A stretch of DNA of 11,540 nucleotides from Bacteroidales bacterium (GTDB lineage Bacteria; Bacteroidota; Bacteroidia; Bacteroidales; UBA932): NCBI GenBank assembly GCA_016285215.1, contig JAEEQI010000075.1, positions 1 through 11,540 of the forward strand, given 5' to 3'. The stretch's first letter is position 1, and each line of letters opens with the position of its first letter. The translations under genes were made by a program, and so were the position numbers. The notes under the pieces are model-generated. The model made no database searches and had not been told where the DNA came from. It saw only the letters and a list, made by a program, of their open reading frames with translations. Below, one piece after another: positions 1 to 6,460 of the stretch.

Positions 1-245
1 TCCCAGCCTTTGTGGCACTTGATGCCAAAGTGGTTGTTGCCCTTGGTGGCCAGTTTGGACAGGCCGTTACCCGACTCCAGCATACCCTGCGCCAGGGTAA
101 TGCTGGCCGGAACGCCGCTGCGGATCATCTCCCGCACGGCCATATCGGCGTACTTTTTTACATAGCGTTCCTGAGGCGTGTCATCCCCCGCCGCCAGGCA
201 CAACAGCGCCGGCAACAGGCAAAGGGCTATGAGGAATTTCTTCAT
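1..245 (-). CDS. Secreted glucosaminidase (GH73-like), N-terminal part only
   Basis: The gene starts at ATG 245 and runs off the left edge, leaving 81 residues. Residues 1-19 look like a signal peptide: MKK, then a Leu/Ala-rich core ending LAAG. A Cys at 16 is preceded by Leu, so it is a poor lipobox and cleavage by signal peptidase I is more likely. Residues 46-77 contain the pattern PASITLAQGMLESGNG, followed by NNHFGIKC. This is characteristic of the mannosyl-glycoprotein endo-N-acetylglucosaminidase / GH73 peptidoglycan hydrolase fold, and Glu57 is the expected catalytic acid. The inferred role is cleavage of peptidoglycan glycan strands in the periplasm. Bacteroidota relatives often carry C-terminal LysM domains, but that part is not visible here. 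The start lies 22 bases after the rnz stop in an AT-rich gap without a convincing promoter, so it may be read together with rpsA-rnz. Confidence 0.8.
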   Translation of the reverse strand, partial: MKKFLIALCLLPALLCLAAGDDTPQERYVKKYADMAVREMIRSGVPASITLAQGMLESGNGLSKLATKGNNHFGIKCHKGW

Positions 246-267
246 AGCGCTAAGTTACGCAAAAAAT

Positions 268-1194
268 TTAAATATCGAAGGAATCGCCGTCGTAAGTGGC
301 GTAAGTTTCCGGGAAAACGGTGCGGCATTCGGCCTGATACTGAGAGACTTCCACGCTGCGGGAAGAATAATGGCCTATGAGGAGCTTCTGCACCCCTGCC
401 TCCTTGGCAATGGCAGCCGCCTGCAGGGTGGTGGAATGGTGGCGCTGGGCGCCCTGGTCCTCGAATTCCTGCAGATAGGTGGCCTCGTGATAGAGGACCG
501 TGGTACCCTTGAGCCACTGCGCCTCCTCGGGGAAGGGAGCGGTGTCGGAGCAATAGGCGTAGCTCCGGGGCACGAAGGGCTTGTAAGCGGCCTCGGCGGC
601 GGGAATCACGCTGCCATCGGCCCTTTGGACATCCTCTCCGCGCTTGAGGGTTCCAATCTCGGTGAGGGTGAGTCCGTATTGTGAAATGGCTTCCTTGTGT
701 ACGTTGAACGGAGGTTCTTTCTCCTGGAACAGGAAGCCGAAAGTCTCGATTCCGTGGTTGAGCGGGAAAGCCTGCACGCGGATGGACTTGGTTTCCAGGA
801 TGGTCTCCGGCTCCTTCATCTTGAGCGGCGTAAAACGGATTTCATAGCCAATGCCGTCTCCGTAATAGCTCAGGAAGAATTTAAGGATGGGGCCGAAGTT
901 GACCGGGGCAAAGATATTGAGCGGAGTCTGGCGTCCCTTCATTCCCAGGGTAGAGAGCAGGCCGAAAAAGCCGAACACGTGGTCCCCGTGGATATGGGAT
1001 AGGAAGAGGGAATCCAGCTTCATCATAGGGACGTGATGCTCCACCATACTGTACTGCACGCCTTCGCCACAGTCTATAAGGAACAAGCGCCCGTGCACTT
1101 GCAGTGCCTGGGCGCTTTGGTTCCGGCCCCTTACGGGCATGGCCGATGCCGTGCCCAGTAAGGTAACCTTAAAAGTATTGGGAGTATTACTCAC
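268..1194 (-). CDS. rnz: Ribonuclease Z (tRNA 3' endonuclease)
   Basis: This 308-residue protein is a metallo-beta-lactamase-fold nuclease that removes the 3' trailer from tRNA precursors in the cytoplasm. Visible signatures are the N-terminal strand FKVTLLGTASAMP, the zinc motif SHIHGDH (His67, His69, Asp71, His72), further metal-ligand candidates His147 (NHG) and Asp217 (CSDT), the HEAT motif at 236-239, and His275 in GHYSSR. The length is typical of the short bacterial RNase Z. The start is GTG at 1194. The first internal ATG, at 1140, would delete the first conserved beta strand and the LLGT loop, so the GTG start is preferred. The start codon overlaps the end of rpsA by 8 bases (GTGAGTAA), which suggests translational coupling. 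A purine-rich stretch inside the rpsA tail (GGAAAAGGG) precedes it. Confidence 0.93.
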   Translation of the reverse strand: MSNTPNTFKVTLLGTASAMPVRGRNQSAQALQVHGRLFLIDCGEGVQYSMVEHHVPMMKLDSLFLSHIHGDHVFGFFGLLSTLGMKGRQTPLNIFAPVNFGPILKFFLSYYGDGIGYEIRFTPLKMKEPETILETKSIRVQAFPLNHGIETFGFLFQEKEPPFNVHKEAISQYGLTLTEIGTLKRGEDVQRADGSVIPAAEAAYKPFVPRSYAYCSDTAPFPEEAQWLKGTTVLYHEATYLQEFEDQGAQRHHSTTLQAAAIAKEAGVQKLLIGHYSSRSVEVSQYQAECRTVFPETYATYDGDSFDI

Positions 1195-2980
1195 CCTTTT
1201 CCATCTTGTCCTTCAGGGCAGCGAGGGCGGAGATGTCACCGAGGGTGGTCTTCTCTACGTTGCTCTGAACCTTCTTGATGGCCTTCTTGGCGGTCTCGAC
1301 CTCAGCGGTCTCGCGGGCAGCCTTGGCCTCGGAATAGGTGCGGACGTGGGAAACGCGGATGGTACGGGTGCTGCGACGGAGGTCGATAACCTTCACGGGG
1401 AGGGTCTCGCCTACCAGGGCGTTCTTACCGTCTTCCTTCACGAGTTCGCGGTTGAAGGCGCTAACCTCAGTACCGTCGGCCAGGGTGAGGGTGGTGTTCT
1501 TGTCACCAATCACGCTCACGGTAGCGTCTACAGTGGTACCAACCGGGTACTTGGCCTCGAGCTCGTCCCAAGGGTTGGGGGTGAGCTGCTTGTGACCCAG
1601 GCTCAGTTTGTGGCTGTTCTCGTCGAAGTCGAGGATGACAACGTCAATGACGTCACCGCTCTGAACCATCTCGGCGGGATGCTTGATCTTGTTCCAGGAG
1701 AGGTCGGAGATGTGGATGAGACCCTCAACACCGTCCTCGAGTTCAGCGAACACACCGAAGTTGGTGATGTTGCGAACGGTGGCCTTGTGCTGGGAACCCA
1801 CGGGATACTTCTCGCGGATGCTCTCCCAAGGGTTGGCGGTGAGCTGCTTGATGCCCAGGGACATCTTGCGGGCCTCGCGGTCCAGGGTGAGGATCTGAGC
1901 CTCAACCTCGTCACCCATCTTCAGGAATTCCTGAGCGCTGTGCAGACGGGGGCTCCAGCTCATTTCGCTAACGTGAACCAGACCTTCCACGCCGGGCTCT
2001 ACCTCTACGAAGGCGCCGTAGTCGGCCACGGCAACCACCTTACCCTTCACGGTGTCACCCACCTTGAGGTCTGCGGAGAGAGCCTCCCACGGGTGAGGAG
2101 TGAGCTGCTTGAGACCCAGAGCGATGCGCTTCTGCTGCTCGTTGAAGTCAAGCACAACCACGTTAATCTTCTGGTTGAGGGCAACCACCTCTTCGGGATG
2201 AGAGATGCGGCCCCAGCTGAGGTCGGTGATGTGGATGAGACCGTCCACACCGCCCAGGTCTACGAATACACCGTAGTTGGTGATGTTCTTGACCTCGCCC
2301 TCGAGCACCTGGCCCTTCTCCAGCTTGGAGATGAGTTCGGCTCTCTTGAGCTCCTGCTCGGCCTCCAGGAGAGCCTTGTGGCTTACAACCACATTGCGGA
2401 ATTCCTGGTTGATCTTCACAATCTTGAAGTCCATGGTGGTGTCCACGAACACATCGTAATCCTTGATGGGACGGATGTCGATCTGGGAGCCGGGGAGGAA
2501 GGCCTCGATACCGAACACATCCACGATCATACCGCCCTTGGTGCGGGTCTTCACATAACCCTTCACCACTTCACCGCTCTCATAAGCGGCGTTAACCATA
2601 TCCCAAGATTTCAGCTGACGGGCTTTCTTGTGGGAGATCACGAGCTGACCCTTGCGGTCCTCGGCGCTCTCTACAAGAACTTCCACTTTGTCACCCACTT
2701 TGAGGTCCGGATTGTAACGGAACTCAGGGGCAGAGATAACACCTTCGCTCTTGGCGCCGATGTTCACAACCACCTCACGCTTGTTGATGGAGGTAACAAC
2801 ACCTTCCACCACCTCGTTCTCGGTGACTTTGGAGAGGGTCTGCTCGTACTTGGCAAGGGTTTCTTCCTTGGAGCCGGCATCTACGCCCTCATTCTCAAAT
2901 GCATCCCAGTTGAACTCCTCAGGAGCAACGGAAGCATTCAGGACAGCCTTCTTGGCTTCTTTGTTCATTTCTTCAGACAT
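1187..2980 (-). CDS. rpsA: 30S ribosomal protein S1
   Basis: The protein has 597 residues, in line with Bacteroidota S1 (E. coli S1 is somewhat shorter). It binds mRNA on the 30S subunit and supports initiation on structured or Shine-Dalgarno-poor messages, which matters in this phylum. Six S1/OB-fold repeats can be followed at about residues 55-120, 137-203, 222-292, 307-380, 394-466 and 480-547. Repeats 3-5 are the most canonical, with the core YGVFVDLGGVDGLIHITDLSW, its close variants in repeats 4 and 5, and LGLKQLT-type ends. Repeats 1, 2 and 6 are diverged, as is usual for ribosome-binding and C-terminal repeats. A Lys/Ala/Glu-rich tail follows. ATG 2980 sits in a very AT-rich context with no Shine-Dalgarno, typical of strongly expressed genes in this group. 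A promoter lies about 90 bases upstream. Leu TTA/CTA and Ser TCA codons appear to be avoided, consistent with high expression. Confidence 0.97.
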   Translation of the reverse strand: MSEEMNKEAKKAVLNASVAPEEFNWDAFENEGVDAGSKEETLAKYEQTLSKVTENEVVEGVVTSINKREVVVNIGAKSEGVISAPEFRYNPDLKVGDKVEVLVESAEDRKGQLVISHKKARQLKSWDMVNAAYESGEVVKGYVKTRTKGGMIVDVFGIEAFLPGSQIDIRPIKDYDVFVDTTMDFKIVKINQEFRNVVVSHKALLEAEQELKRAELISKLEKGQVLEGEVKNITNYGVFVDLGGVDGLIHITDLSWGRISHPEEVVALNQKINVVVLDFNEQQKRIALGLKQLTPHPWEALSADLKVGDTVKGKVVAVADYGAFVEVEPGVEGLVHVSEMSWSPRLHSAQEFLKMGDEVEAQILTLDREARKMSLGIKQLTANPWESIREKYPVGSQHKATVRNITNFGVFAELEDGVEGLIHISDLSWNKIKHPAEMVQSGDVIDVVILDFDENSHKLSLGHKQLTPNPWDELEAKYPVGTTVDATVSVIGDKNTTLTLADGTEVSAFNRELVKEDGKNALVGETLPVKVIDLRRSTRTIRVSHVRTYSEAKAARETAEVETAKKAIKKVQSNVEKTTLGDISALAALKDKMEKGE

Positions 2981-3040
2981 AATAATTAGATCGAAAAAAC
3001 TAGTAGTTAAACATTATTTCTTGAGCTTTTACCATAGCGC

Positions 3041-3069
3041 AAAAATGCGCGCCGGAAAAAAAGCGCGCA
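3041..3069 (-). terminator. Possible terminator of the corA-channel operon overlapping the rpsA promoter
   Basis: Read on the minus strand, TGCGCGC (3069-3063) and GCGCGCA (3052-3046) form a perfect 7-bp GC-rich stem around a 10-base T-rich loop. Five T residues (3045-3041) follow. It begins 30 bases after the channel stop codon, where an operon terminator would be expected. The 5' arm overlaps the last base of the -7 box of the rpsA promoter. A transcript started there would lack most of that arm, so the hairpin should form only in read-through RNA. The U-tract is short, so terminator function is inferred. Confidence 0.45.
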
Positions 3070-3098
3070 AATATAGGTATAATTATTTGATTTTACAA
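3068..3098 (-). promoter_or_regulatory. Promoter for rpsA (sigma-ABfr type)
   Basis: On the minus strand, TATATTTG at 3075-3068 fits the Bacteroidota -7 consensus TAnnTTTG exactly. A TTG -33 element lies at 3098-3096 with a 20-base spacer. Transcription would start near 3062-3064, giving a leader of about 80 bases before ATG 2980. The site begins directly after the stop codon of the upstream channel gene. Confidence 0.75.
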
Positions 3099-3860
3099 CT
3101 ATTCGGCCTCTTCGTCGGTATCTTCTCCGTTTTTCTTCTTGAGGGCGCGGAGCTCGTCGAGGTAACTGGCGGTAATAACACCGGAAGGCAGGGCGATGAT
3201 GGCCACGCCAAACAGCGATGAAAGCATACTCACAAAGCGGCCCAGATCCGTCACGGGAGTCAGGTCACCGTAACCCACGGTAGTGAGGGTCACCGTTGCC
3301 CAGTACAGGGCATCGAAGAAGGAATCGAAAGTAGCCTTTCCATTGACCGGATCCCAGTGAGGCTCAGCGTTGAACATAATGAGAGCCGTGAGGAAAACAT
3401 AGAAAATGGAAATGCCCAGCACGCCCAGCAGAACGCTTCTTTCCTTGTAGAGCACCTTGCCAAAGACCTGGATCTTCTCCGAGTAGCGGACCAGTTTGAA
3501 GAGTCTCAGGATTCGGAGCATTCGCGTGACCCTGAAAATCTTGAAGCCCTGGCCCATAATGTTCAGACCCGGCAGAATGGAAAGCAGGTCGATGATGGCC
3601 CATCCCGTGAAGGGATAGATAAGGAAAGACCATCCTTTCTTGCCCACCTTGTAATCGGCCGTCATCCAGCGCAGCAGGTAATCAATGATAAAGATGGTGA
3701 TGGTCACCACCTCTATGGTGTGAAACACCGGATAATCACGAACAAACATCAGCGGAATAACGCTGACAATGATGATGATCAGCATCGCCAGGTCATAAAC
3801 GAGGCTGACTTTATCTCCGTCCTTGGACTGTTCGATAATATCAAAGATTCTCTTTCTCAT
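3099..3860 (-). CDS. Voltage-gated potassium channel, six-transmembrane Kv type
   Basis: This 253-residue inner-membrane protein is inferred to conduct K+ in response to membrane potential. Helices can be placed at about 20-40 (S1), 46-66 (S2), 80-98 (S3), 105-125 (S4), 141-163 (S5) and 205-229 (S6). S4 carries basic residues at every third position (Lys107, Arg110, Arg113, Arg116, Arg119, Lys122, Arg125), a full voltage sensor. Asp60 in S2 and Asp91 in S3 can serve as countercharges. The pore holds the intact selectivity filter TTVGYGD (193-199), and S6 has a Pro-containing hinge, ALPSG. The tail is short, hydrophilic and acidic, with no RCK or cyclic-nucleotide domain. ATG 3860 follows the upstream stop by one base, so the gene is almost certainly co-transcribed and translationally coupled with the preceding secreted protein. 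Confidence 0.93.
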   Translation of the reverse strand: MRKRIFDIIEQSKDGDKVSLVYDLAMLIIIIVSVIPLMFVRDYPVFHTIEVVTITIFIIDYLLRWMTADYKVGKKGWSFLIYPFTGWAIIDLLSILPGLNIMGQGFKIFRVTRMLRILRLFKLVRYSEKIQVFGKVLYKERSVLLGVLGISIFYVFLTALIMFNAEPHWDPVNGKATFDSFFDALYWATVTLTTVGYGDLTPVTDLGRFVSMLSSLFGVAIIALPSGVITASYLDELRALKKKNGEDTDEEAE

Positions 3861-3861
3861 C

Positions 3862-4956
3862 TTACTTGAGGTGACTGATGGATTGGCTGTTTAGGGATAT
3901 TTTGTTCTTGAAGGTGGTCCTGGCTTTGTAATAGACCACGTCCAAAGTGGTTCCGTCGCTCTCAAAATACAGGGAGCGGATATACCGGTCTGTCTTCTTG
4001 TCCTTGCAAACGGGTTCGCACCATACCAGCGTATACTCGCCGCCCTTGTGGGAGACGGAGCAGATCACGGTATAGCCCCGGATATCAAAGTGCGCCACGC
4101 TCACATTCTTGCCCTTTTCCTTCTTGGCGGCTTGGCAGGCCTGGGCAATGGAAGAGTCGGGATCCAGGCGGCCGAAGGACAGTTTGGAAGCCGTATCGGC
4201 CTTGGGATTCTTACTCAGCCACCAGCGGATGGACTCGTCGGTCAGGAGGTCGGCCTTTGACAAGGGAATAAGGGCCGAATTCTCTTTGAAGCGATTGGTG
4301 AGCCAGGCTACCTCGGCGGGCGGGATGGTGCCTTCCAGCATCTCCGGGCACTGCCCCTCGATGCGGCCTTCGCCCAGCGGCTTTCCATAGAAAAGAGCCT
4401 GGAAGATATGGTCTTCGGCCGGCAGATAAAGGGCCTCCACATACTCTCTGTCGCCGTTTCTGTACCCAAAGTGGATGTAGTTCTGACTGCCGCCCAGCGG
4501 GGCTATCATCTCCATAGGAATGACCAGGTCAATCCGGGGAGCACCCTCCTCCATAGTATAAACCGGAAGGCTGCGCTTCTCCAGCAAAGTGCCGTCCGGA
4601 GACAGGACGCGGAGCGTGAGGTCGGGATCCAGCGCCAGCACCTTCTCTACGCCGTCTTTCTTCCAGCCCAGGGCCGAAAGGGCCTCCCCTCCGGCTATGC
4701 CGAGGGCCTCCTCAGGAGTAAGCTTGGTGGTATTGGCCTCCAGGTATTGGGCCAGGATCAGGGAATCCTTCATCTGGATAATCCTGGGGGCATAGACGGA
4801 CTTGGGATATTTCTTCAGAAACTTGTCGGCCGACTTCACAGAGAAACTCTCCACGGTCTTTCCATACAGCTTCTTTTCGGCCTTGGACTGGGCGCTCATT
4901 TCCAGCGACAACAGCAGGAAAAGCCCCGTCGCAAGAATCCATTTGAGTTTTTTCAT
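3862..4956 (-). CDS. Secreted protein of unknown function
   Basis: I do not recognise a family for this 364-residue protein. Residues 1-22 form a clear signal peptide (MKKLKW, then a Leu-rich core, then MSAQ, a common Bacteroidota cleavage context), so it should be exported to the periplasm or cell surface. There is no lipobox and no second membrane helix. Residues 45-66 (KFLKKYPKSVYAPRI and onward) resemble the helix linkers of TPR-like or BamD-like proteins, but only this one segment fits. The remainder looks like mixed alpha/beta, with several aromatic beta-strand-like stretches near 160-190 and 290-345, and five Cys in the mature part (203, 274, 299, 313, 317). It starts 6 bases after the corA stop and ends 1 base before the K+ channel start, so it is encoded between two ion-transport proteins. 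A link to ion homeostasis is inference from position only. Confidence 0.85.
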   Translation of the reverse strand: MKKLKWILATGLFLLLSLEMSAQSKAEKKLYGKTVESFSVKSADKFLKKYPKSVYAPRIIQMKDSLILAQYLEANTTKLTPEEALGIAGGEALSALGWKKDGVEKVLALDPDLTLRVLSPDGTLLEKRSLPVYTMEEGAPRIDLVIPMEMIAPLGGSQNYIHFGYRNGDREYVEALYLPAEDHIFQALFYGKPLGEGRIEGQCPEMLEGTIPPAEVAWLTNRFKENSALIPLSKADLLTDESIRWWLSKNPKADTASKLSFGRLDPDSSIAQACQAAKKEKGKNVSVAHFDIRGYTVICSVSHKGGEYTLVWCEPVCKDKKTDRYIRSLYFESDGTTLDVVYYKARTTFKNKISLNSQSISHLK

Positions 4957-4962
4957 AGTTGT

Positions 4963-5928
4963 TTACAAGAGTTTCTTGCGGCGGAAGAGTATCCAGACCA
5001 GCATGCAGCTCAGTACCATAATGCCCAGGATGATGACCCAGTTCCAGAAGTTGGCGTTGGGGTCGTCGGCGTTGATCATAGGCAAACGTACGTTCATACC
5101 ATAGAAACCGGCAATGAGGGTGGGCGGCATCAGGAACACGCTCACCACGGCCAGGATCTTCATAATCTTGTTCTGCTCCAGGTTGATAAGACCCACCACG
5201 GTATCCTGGAGGTATTCCAGACGCTCGAAGCAGAAGTTGGTGTGACTCAGGAGGGAGCTGATATCCTGCAGCAATACGTTCAGGCGGTTTTCCAGGTTGC
5301 GGGGCACCTTGGTGGAGCGCATCAGGTTGGAGATGAGGCGCTGCTTATCCACCACGTTCTCACGCACGATCATCGTATTCTCCTGCATCTGGGAAATATC
5401 AATGAGGAGTTCCTGGTCAATGTCTTCCTGGTCCGTGATCTGTTTGGCGTACTGCGAAATCTCCTTGGAAAGGAGCTCGATCATATCTGCATCCAGGTCC
5501 ACACGTTGATCCAATATGCTGGCAAAAACGCTGAAGCCTGTGGGGTACTGCTTGGGATTGACCTGCATCCGGCGCTGAAGTTCCGTAAACGAACGCAGCG
5601 GAACCTCGCGTACAGTGGCCAGGGTCTCGTCCATAATGGTGAACGATACCGCCTGCATCATATATTCTTCCGGACCCGGGGTGAGGAAGTTGGTGTTGGC
5701 AAAGATGGCGTCGTCCGTCTCGAAATAACGGGACGAAGACTCAATTTCCTCCGCTTGCGCACGGCTCTGGATTTCCGTTCCCATAAAGCTTTCCACGAGA
5801 CGTTTCTCGTCTCCGGTGGGTTGCACCAGATCGATCCACACTACGTCTTCGAGTTTGAGCTTCGGGAAGTCTTTCTCCGACTGGGAGAGGAGAATTTTTC
5901 CGTTTTCCTTATAGAAGATACTCAGCAT
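4963..5928 (-). CDS. corA: CorA-family magnesium/cobalt transporter
   Basis: The protein has 321 residues, the usual CorA length. CorA is a homopentameric inner-membrane channel for Mg2+ (also Co2+ and Ni2+). Residues 1-255 form the cytoplasmic funnel domain, including the long acidic and helical segment at about 130-255 that becomes the stalk helix. Two C-terminal transmembrane helices lie at about 257-276 and 296-314. The signature YGMN (276-279) ends the first helix. The following periplasmic loop includes acidic residues (ADDPN), and the C-terminus is basic (RRKKLL). ATG 5928 is the first in-frame ATG after the mapped promoter. It is the first gene of an apparent operon with a secreted unknown protein and a K+ channel. 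The leader holds an inverted repeat, but no M-box Mg2+ riboswitch was recognised. Confidence 0.94.
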   Translation of the reverse strand: MLSIFYKENGKILLSQSEKDFPKLKLEDVVWIDLVQPTGDEKRLVESFMGTEIQSRAQAEEIESSSRYFETDDAIFANTNFLTPGPEEYMMQAVSFTIMDETLATVREVPLRSFTELQRRMQVNPKQYPTGFSVFASILDQRVDLDADMIELLSKEISQYAKQITDQEDIDQELLIDISQMQENTMIVRENVVDKQRLISNLMRSTKVPRNLENRLNVLLQDISSLLSHTNFCFERLEYLQDTVVGLINLEQNKIMKILAVVSVFLMPPTLIAGFYGMNVRLPMINADDPNANFWNWVIILGIMVLSCMLVWILFRRKKLL

Positions 5929-5987
5929 ATCTCTTTTCTGTTTTTAGCTCCGGGCCAGTCGCTCCGGATGGATTATACGTTTCAACC

Positions 5988-6012
5988 AGCTGACATTACG
6001 GAAAAGTCAGCT
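5988..6012. promoter_or_regulatory. Inverted repeat at the start of the corA leader
   Basis: AGCTGAC (5988-5994) and GTCAGCT (6006-6012) are perfect 7-base inverted arms separated by 11 bases. They lie at and just after the predicted corA transcription start. This could be an operator for a dimeric regulator or a 5' stem-loop in the leader RNA. No known binding site was recognised. Confidence 0.4.
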
Positions 6013-6014
6013 TG

Positions 6015-6044
6015 CAAAAGTACGCAAAATTCCCGAAAGTACAA
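6015..6044 (-). promoter_or_regulatory. Promoter for the corA operon (sigma-ABfr type)
   Basis: On the minus strand, TACTTTTG at 6022-6015 matches TAnnTTTG. A TTG lies at 6044-6042 with a 19-base spacer. Transcription would start near 6010, leaving a leader of about 80 bases before ATG 5928. The promoter is divergent from that of the small lipoprotein gene. Confidence 0.65.
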
Positions 6045-6092
6045 GGCTTTTTTTCTCCTTTCGCCAACAAGGGCACTTACAATCTGTAATTA

Positions 6093-6140
6093 AATTTTTG
6101 AAAAATTCCTTTTCTTTTTCAAAAAAAGGCCGTACATTTG
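6093..6140 (+). promoter_or_regulatory. Promoter of the small lipoprotein gene, with A/T-tract upstream region
   Basis: TACATTTG at 6133-6140 is a perfect match to the Bacteroidota -7 element. No good TTG lies at the usual -33 distance. Instead, runs of T and A (6095-6099, 6101-6105, 6110-6119, 6121-6127) fill the upstream region, and a perfect 7+1+7 inverted repeat, AATTTTT G AAAAATT, spans 6093-6107. Such tracts could act like an UP element or bend the DNA, which is inference. Transcription would begin near 6145, about 40 bases before the ATG. Confidence 0.65.
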
Positions 6141-6184
6141 CGCTCAGATAATTAGTAGTGTTCGTTTATAAAGTGTTAAAAACT

Positions 6185-6400
6185 ATGAAGAAAGTATTCA
6201 TGTTTGTTGCTGTTGCAGCCATGATGATGACTGCCGTAGCTTGCGGTAACACCAACTCCAAAAAGGAGAAGGCCGCTGAGAAAGATGCTCAGGAGCAGGT
6301 AGAAGAAGCTGCTGAGGAAGTTAAGGACGCCGTTAAGGACGCTGCCGAGGCCGTGCAGGAAGCCGCTCAGGATGTTTCCGAGGCTGTGAAGGCTGAGTAA
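6185..6400 (+). CDS. Small lipoprotein with tandem 11-residue helical repeats
   Basis: This 71-residue protein is the only plus-strand gene here. MKK and a hydrophobic core lead to TAVAC, so Cys20 is the likely lipidation site and the mature protein has 52 residues. Asn22 and neutral residues follow the Cys, and no acidic export signal is obvious. Residues 39-71 can be split into three 11-residue units, VEEAAEEVKDA, VKDAAEAVQEA and AQDVSEAVKAE. This amphipathic helix pattern resembles those of apolipoprotein or LEA-type proteins. No enzymatic motif is present. An upstream GTG at 6158 is in frame but would put nine extra residues before the signal peptide, so ATG 6185 is preferred. It has its own promoter and a strong terminator, which suggests an abundant monocistronic mRNA. 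Function is unknown; a structural envelope lipoprotein is one possibility. Confidence 0.85.
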   Translation: MKKVFMFVAVAAMMMTAVACGNTNSKKEKAAEKDAQEQVEEAAEEVKDAVKDAAEAVQEAAQDVSEAVKAE

Positions 6401-6415
6401 TCAACCCCTTCCCTC

Positions 6416-6460
6416 AGTACAAAAGAATCGACCCCGTTCCGGGGCCGATTTTTTTGTACT
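6416..6460 (+). terminator. Long stem-loop terminator, possibly bidirectional
   Basis: Bases 6416-6436 pair with 6440-6460 around a TTC loop. There are 21 positions, with one A-C mismatch (6431/6445) and one G-U pair. The inner core ATCGaCCCCG/CGGGGcCGAT is followed by a run of T (6449-6455), a classical rho-independent terminator for the lipoprotein gene. The outer arm reaches the stop codon of the convergent queC. On the minus strand the T-run is broken (TTCTTTT), so termination in that direction is plausible but weaker. Confidence 0.85.

Noticed and set aside
246..267. Promoter for the glucosaminidase gene
   Set aside because: The gap is AT-rich and contains a TTTTTTG stretch, but there is no TAnnTTTG match and no TTG at the right spacing.
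1139..2989. 616-codon open frame on the plus strand, antisense to rpsA
   Set aside because: It is exactly codon-aligned with rpsA, so stops appear only where rpsA would use TTA, CTA or TCA. Those codons are avoided in this highly expressed gene. The predicted protein is low-complexity (Leu, Gly, Val, His) and follows the S1 repeats.
4408..6093. 561-codon plus-strand open frame opposite the secreted protein and corA
   Set aside because: It is codon-aligned with both genes and again reflects avoidance of the same three codons. It has no start context or recognisable family, and it runs through the corA promoter.
6158..6184. GTG start extending the small lipoprotein
   Set aside because: It would place nine residues before the MKK of a standard lipoprotein signal peptide.
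5929..6184. Small RNA, riboswitch or tRNA in the largest intergenic region
   Set aside because: The 256 bases are accounted for by divergent promoters, A/T tracts and one inverted repeat. No M-box, cloverleaf or other conserved RNA fold was recognised.
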